From: Curtobacterium sp. MCBD17_032
GTDB lineage: Bacteria > Actinomycetota > Actinomycetes > Actinomycetales > Microbacteriaceae
Direction of reading: 5' to 3'
DNA: 64,000 bases
NCBI RefSeq assembly: GCF_003234855.1
Contig: NZ_QKTO01000002.1
Location: forward strand, 1-64,000
Each line of letters starts with the position of its first letter. Within the stretch, counting starts at the first letter, position 1. The notes beneath the pieces were generated by a model, which was given only the letters and a program-made list of their open reading frames with translations, had not been told where the DNA came from and made no database searches. The position numbers were made by a program, and so were the translations under genes. Below are positions 60,793-64,000 of the stretch, one piece after another.

Positions 60793-61332
60793 CTACCGCC
60801 GGGCGAGTGCGTCGAGCGGCAGTTCGGCGAGCTGCCACCCGAGCCACGGGCTGAACGCGAAGGGCGCGGCGGTGACGGCCTGGCGGAGCTTCTCCTCCGA
60901 CAGCCACACCCACTCGGACACCTCGTCGTCCGCTGGCTGCGGATCGGCGTCGGCCACGGCACGGAACACCGGGCAGACCTCGTTCTCGACGATCCCGGAG
61001 GCGTCGACCGCGCGGTAGCGGAAGTCCGGCAGCACCAGCTCGACGCTGTGCACCGCGAGCCCGAGTTCCCGGTCGGCGCGCCGGGCGATGGCGTCCTCGA
61101 AGGACTCGTCCGGGCCGGGGTGCCCGCAGAACGAGTTCGTCCACACGCCCGGCCACGTCTTCTTGACGAGGGCGCGACGCGTGACGAGCACGTCACCGGC
61201 CGCGTTCTGCACGTGGCAGCTGAACGCGAGGTGGAGGGGCGTGTGGTCTGTGTGCACCGTGAACTTGTCGGCAGTACCGATCGGGGTACGGTCTTCGTCG
61301 AGCAGGACAACGGTTTCCGGGAAAAGGCTCAT
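60793..61332 (-). CDS. idi: Isopentenyl-diphosphate delta-isomerase type 1
   Basis: A 179-residue Nudix-fold isomerase that balances IPP and DMAPP. Motifs: LHLAFSCHVQNAAGDVLVTRRAL, TWPGVWTNSFCGHPGPDESFEDA (catalytic Cys in NSFCGHP), the ENEVCPVFRA glutamate segment and DEVSEWVWLSEEKL. ATG 61332 with GAGG nearby; longer frames upstream run antisense to crtE. It is divergent from crtE with only 21 bp between the two starts, supplying substrate to the carotenoid pathway. Confidence 0.93.
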   Translation of the reverse strand: MSLFPETVVLLDEDRTPIGTADKFTVHTDHTPLHLAFSCHVQNAAGDVLVTRRALVKKTWPGVWTNSFCGHPGPDESFEDAIARRADRELGLAVHSVELVLPDFRYRAVDASGIVENEVCPVFRAVADADPQPADDEVSEWVWLSEEKLRQAVTAAPFAFSPWLGWQLAELPLDALARR

Positions 61333-61341
61333 CTGCCTCGA

Positions 61342-61348
61342 TAGATTA
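61342..61348. promoter_or_regulatory. Shared -10 region of idi and crtE
   Basis: TAGATTA: read on plus, TAGATT (61342-61347) is a -10 six bases before the crtE ATG; read on minus, TAATCT (61348-61343) is a -10 ten bases before the idi ATG. The two overlap almost completely, so this may be a single bidirectional promoter. Confidence 0.55.
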
Positions 61349-61353
61349 GGCCA

Positions 61354-62412
61354 ATGACCGAGGAAGCGGCCACCGTGGCGCACATCGACCTCGCGCTGGT
61401 GGACGAGTGCCTGGAGCACTTCTTCACGGCGTCGAGCGCCCGGGCCGCCGCGTTCGGCCGTCCGTCCGAGGAACTGTGGCGCGTCCTCCGCAAGGCGAGC
61501 ATGGGCGGCAAGCGCTTCCGGCCGCGCATGGTGCTCACCTCGTACACGGCCCTCGGGGGTGATGACATCCGCGCTGCCGCGCAGGTCGCCGCCGCGTACG
61601 AGTTGCTGCACACCGCGCTCGTCGTGCACGACGACGTCATCGACCGCGACTGGTCCCGCCGCGGTCGGCCGAACGTGGCCGGGTCGTTCCGCGACACCGC
61701 GACGACCGGCGGGCTCCCGCTGCCGACCGCCGAGCACCGCGGGACGAGCGCTGCCGTCATCGCCGGTGACCTCGCGCTCGCGGCCGCCCCGCGCTTCATC
61801 GAGGCGAGCGGCGTCACCGGTGCCCGACGCTCCCGGCTGCTCGACCTGTTCGACGACGCCGTGTTCGCCAGCGCCGCGGGGGAGATGGCCGACGTCGACC
61901 TCGCGCTCGGCGTCATGCCGACCGTTGCCGAGGTGCTCCAGATGGAACGCGCGAAGACGAGTGTGTACAGCTTCGAGGCGCCGCTGCAGTCCGGCGCCGT
62001 GCTCGCCGGGGCGCCCGAGATCGTCGTCGCCTCGCTCGGGGCGTTCGGCCGCGAGATCGGCATCGCGTACCAGATCGTCGACGACCTGCTCGGGGTCTTC
62101 GGCAACGAGGGCTCGACCGGCAAGACCGCGATCGGGGACCTCCGCGAGGGCAAGCGCACCATGCTCATCGCCTACGCGGCGACGACCGACTGCTGGCCGG
62201 AGCTGGCGCCCTACCTCGGCGACCCCGACCTCACCGAGGAGCGGGCCGCGGGGCTCCGCGCCCTCCTCGTCGAGTGCGGCGCGCGCGACGCGGCCCTCGA
62301 CCACATCCGCGAGCACACCGCACTGGCCCGCGCCGAGCTGGCCGCACTGCCGGACGAGCTCGGCGCGCGACTCGCGGGGCTCGTCACCGAGCTCGTGGAG
62401 CGCGTCCGGTGA
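61354..62412 (+). CDS. crtE: Geranylgeranyl (polyprenyl) diphosphate synthase
   Basis: A 352-residue trans-prenyltransferase. First Asp-rich motif in LLHTALVVHDDVIDRD, with GGKRFRPRM before it; second motif region in AYQIVDDLLGVFG (shorter than the classic DDxxD but usual in actinobacterial IdsA-type enzymes), then GKTAIGDLREGKRTMLIAYA. Makes GGPP for phytoene. No ribosome site; the -10 TAGATT lies 6 bp before the ATG, so a leaderless mRNA is likely. Its TGA overlaps the crtB GTG. Confidence 0.92.
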   Translation: MTEEAATVAHIDLALVDECLEHFFTASSARAAAFGRPSEELWRVLRKASMGGKRFRPRMVLTSYTALGGDDIRAAAQVAAAYELLHTALVVHDDVIDRDWSRRGRPNVAGSFRDTATTGGLPLPTAEHRGTSAAVIAGDLALAAAPRFIEASGVTGARRSRLLDLFDDAVFASAAGEMADVDLALGVMPTVAEVLQMERAKTSVYSFEAPLQSGAVLAGAPEIVVASLGAFGREIGIAYQIVDDLLGVFGNEGSTGKTAIGDLREGKRTMLIAYAATTDCWPELAPYLGDPDLTEERAAGLRALLVECGARDAALDHIREHTALARAELAALPDELGARLAGLVTELVERVR

Positions 62413-63350
62413 CGTCGAGCACCACCCCGGACCGCCTCCCGCTCTACGACGCCACCGCCGAGGCCGCCTCGAGCGTCGTCATCAGCCGGTACTCGACGTC
62501 GTTCGGCCTCGCCAGCCGACTGCTCACGAAGGACACCCGCGAGCACATCCGGAACGTCTACGCCCTCGTCCGGGTCGCCGACGAGGTCGTGGACGGCCCC
62601 GCGACCGAGGCCGGACTCGCACCTGCGCTCGCGCGGACGGTCCTCGACGAACTCGAGCAGGACACCGAGCGGGCGATGGACCTCGGCTTCTCGGTCAACC
62701 CCGTCGTCCACGCCTTCGCGCGGACCGCCCGGACGACCGGCTTCGGGCCGGAACTCACCCGGCCGTTCTTCGCGTCGATGCGGATGGACCTCGAGCAGAC
62801 CGAGCACGACCAGGCGTCCTTGGACACCTACGTGTACGGCTCGGCCGAGGTCGTCGGGCTGATGTGCCTCCGCGCCTTCGTGTACCGGGCCGGACGACCG
62901 ACCTTCGACGACGCCGTGCTCGTCGACGGGGCCCGCGCCCTCGGGGCCGCGTTCCAGAAGGTCAACTTCCTCCGCGACCTGCACGCCGACTTCGAGGTGC
63001 TCGGCCGCTCGTACTTCCCCGGCGTCGACGTCCGCAGCTTCGACGAGGCCACGAAGGACCGGCTCGTCGCCGACGTCCAGGCCGACCTCGACCGCGCCGC
63101 CCGCACCGTGCCGCTCCTGCCGAAGGACGCCCGCCCCGCGGTCGCCCTCGCCCACGCCCTGTTCCAGGAACTCAACGACCGCATCGCCGCCACCCCGGCG
63201 GACCGGCTCGTCACCTCGCGCGTCCGCGTCCCGAACCCCGTCAAGGCCCGCCTCGCCGCGCGCGTCCTCGCCCGGCGGGGCACGCTGTCCGCCCGGACCG
63301 CACCGCCCGTCACCGCATCACCCGCCCCGCAGACTGGAGGCTCGTCATGA
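62409..63350 (+). CDS. crtB: Phytoene synthase
   Basis: A 313-residue squalene/phytoene synthase family enzyme that joins two GGPP to make phytoene. First Asp motif in YALVRVADEVVDG, YVYGSAEVVGLMCLR, and the second in GAAFQKVNFLRDLHADFEVLGRSYFP. GTG 62409 overlaps the crtE stop (GTGA). The C-terminus from about residue 285 is Ala/Pro/Thr-rich and not conserved. Its stop overlaps the crtI ATG. Confidence 0.93.
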   Translation: MTSSTTPDRLPLYDATAEAASSVVISRYSTSFGLASRLLTKDTREHIRNVYALVRVADEVVDGPATEAGLAPALARTVLDELEQDTERAMDLGFSVNPVVHAFARTARTTGFGPELTRPFFASMRMDLEQTEHDQASLDTYVYGSAEVVGLMCLRAFVYRAGRPTFDDAVLVDGARALGAAFQKVNFLRDLHADFEVLGRSYFPGVDVRSFDEATKDRLVADVQADLDRAARTVPLLPKDARPAVALAHALFQELNDRIAATPADRLVTSRVRVPNPVKARLAARVLARRGTLSARTAPPVTASPAPQTGGSS

Positions 63351-64000
63351 GCCCGACCACCGCCTCCCGTCCGACGACCGGACCGACTCCGGGACGGGCC
63401 GTGCCCGTCCGCCGGGCCGTCGTCATCGGCGGCGGGATCAGCGGCCTCGCCGCCGCCGCCCTGCTCGCCCGGGACGGTTTCGCCGTGACCGTCCTCGAGC
63501 AGCGCACCCAGCTCGGCGGTCGTGCCGGCTCGTGGGAGCAGGACGGCTTCCGGTTCGACACCGGCCCGAGCTGGTACCTCATGCCCGAGGTCTTCGACCA
63601 CTTCTTCCGGCTGCTCGACACGAGTGCCGACGAGCAGCTCGACCTCCAGGTGCTGGACCCCGGGTACCGCGTCTACACCGAGGGGCACGACGAGCCGATC
63701 GACCTGCGGGCCTCGCGCGAGGAGAACATCGCGCTGTTCGAGTCGATCGAGCCCGGTGCCGGCGCCAGGATGGCGAAGTACCTCGACTCCGCGGCCGACA
63801 CGTACGAGATGGCCGTCCGCCGGTTCCTGTACGGCACGTTCCAGGACCTCACGAAGCTCGCGGCCCCCGACGTCCTGAAGCGGGTGGGCAAGCTCGCCCG
63901 CCTGCTCGTCCAGCCGCTGTCCTCGTTCGCCGCGTCCGCCGTACGGGACCGACGGCTGTGGCAGATCCTCGGGTACCCGGCGGTGTTCCTCGGCACGAGC
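63347..64000 (+). CDS. crtI: Phytoene desaturase, 3' partial
   Basis: First 218 residues of a CrtI-type phytoene desaturase (phytoene to lycopene). FAD-binding fingerprint RAVVIGGGISGLAAAALLARDG, VTVLEQRTQLGGRAGSW, then GFRFDTGPSWYLMPEVFDHFF, all typical. ATG 63347 overlaps crtB stop (ATGA). The gene continues past the window. By comparison with related genera, lycopene elongase and C50 cyclase genes would be expected next. Confidence 0.93.
   Translation, partial: MSPTTASRPTTGPTPGRAVPVRRAVVIGGGISGLAAAALLARDGFAVTVLEQRTQLGGRAGSWEQDGFRFDTGPSWYLMPEVFDHFFRLLDTSADEQLDLQVLDPGYRVYTEGHDEPIDLRASREENIALFESIEPGAGARMAKYLDSAADTYEMAVRRFLYGTFQDLTKLAAPDVLKRVGKLARLLVQPLSSFAASAVRDRRLWQILGYPAVFLGTS

Noticed and set aside
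60793-62316. Idi as part of a 507-residue protein
   Set aside because: The upstream 328 codons are antisense to crtE; the true Idi starts at 61332 and has normal length.

Overview
The window is very GC-rich DNA with the gene content of a pigmented member of the Microbacteriaceae (Actinobacteria), most like Curtobacterium. The evidence is the CrtE-CrtB-CrtI carotenoid genes next to idi, DUF4383, GAF-ANTAR, fused CopD-CtaG and lipase-maturation-factor proteins, a GH92 enzyme with an LAxTG-type anchor, frequent GTG/TTG starts, and at least 13 genes that look leaderless (TANNNT, then 6-7 nt, then the start codon). Family names come from recognising motifs and neighbours; no database search was possible.

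Layout. 0-9 kb: the 3' part of a 2-oxoacid dehydrogenase E2 gene (its first 103 bp are an inverted copy of 283-385, probably an artefact), a GNAT acetyltransferase, a GntR/UTRA regulator with a divergent amino-sugar-type PTS (EIIB-EIIA against EIIC), then a Zur-boxed zinc uptake operon znuA-znuC-znuB-zur and an alpha/beta hydrolase. 9.5-14 kb: a drug-efflux MFS gene with MarR and TetR regulators, and a lipase maturation factor-like protein. 14-21 kb: zinc-ligand-free ribosomal proteins L28, L33 and S14, an HU protein, CopD-CtaG, a PIF1/RecD-like helicase, DUF4383 and a PAP2 phosphatase. 21-28.9 kb: a luciferase-like monooxygenase, paired SMR pumps with a divergent TetR, a permease/TIGR03943 pair with a beta-propeller protein, an AraC regulator and a zinc alcohol dehydrogenase.

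29-42.7 kb: a LacI regulator divergent from a 1991-residue secreted, probably sortase-anchored GH92 mannosidase; glycerate kinase; a NYN-domain protein; an FNT-type channel; a sarcosine-oxidase-like flavoenzyme; tRNA-Gly(CCC); and two or three unknown proteins. 43.0-48.3 kb is a compact, visibly lower-GC accessory island: a DUF6602-like putative nuclease converges on a two-gene Gabija-type defence operon (OLD nuclease GajA, UvrD-like GajB). The gajA/gajB junction is a GATGCC hexanucleotide repeat that makes five in-frame ATG codons for gajB while encoding (Asp-Ala)5 at the end of GajA. I regard this as the most unusual structure in the window.

48.3-64 kb: dCTP deaminase, three GAF-ANTAR regulators, a second CopD-CtaG fusion, a methyltransferase, a GguA-GguB-ChvE-type sugar ABC operon with its LacI repressor (matching 16-bp operators before both), and the idi / crtE-crtB-crtI carotenoid cluster, which shares a 21-bp divergent promoter and runs off the end.

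Regulation is readable at many points: matched operators for GntR, Zur, MarR, TetR and two LacI proteins, and a recurring long intergenic palindrome with a GGGAGGC/GCCTCCC core that probably ends transcription in both directions.
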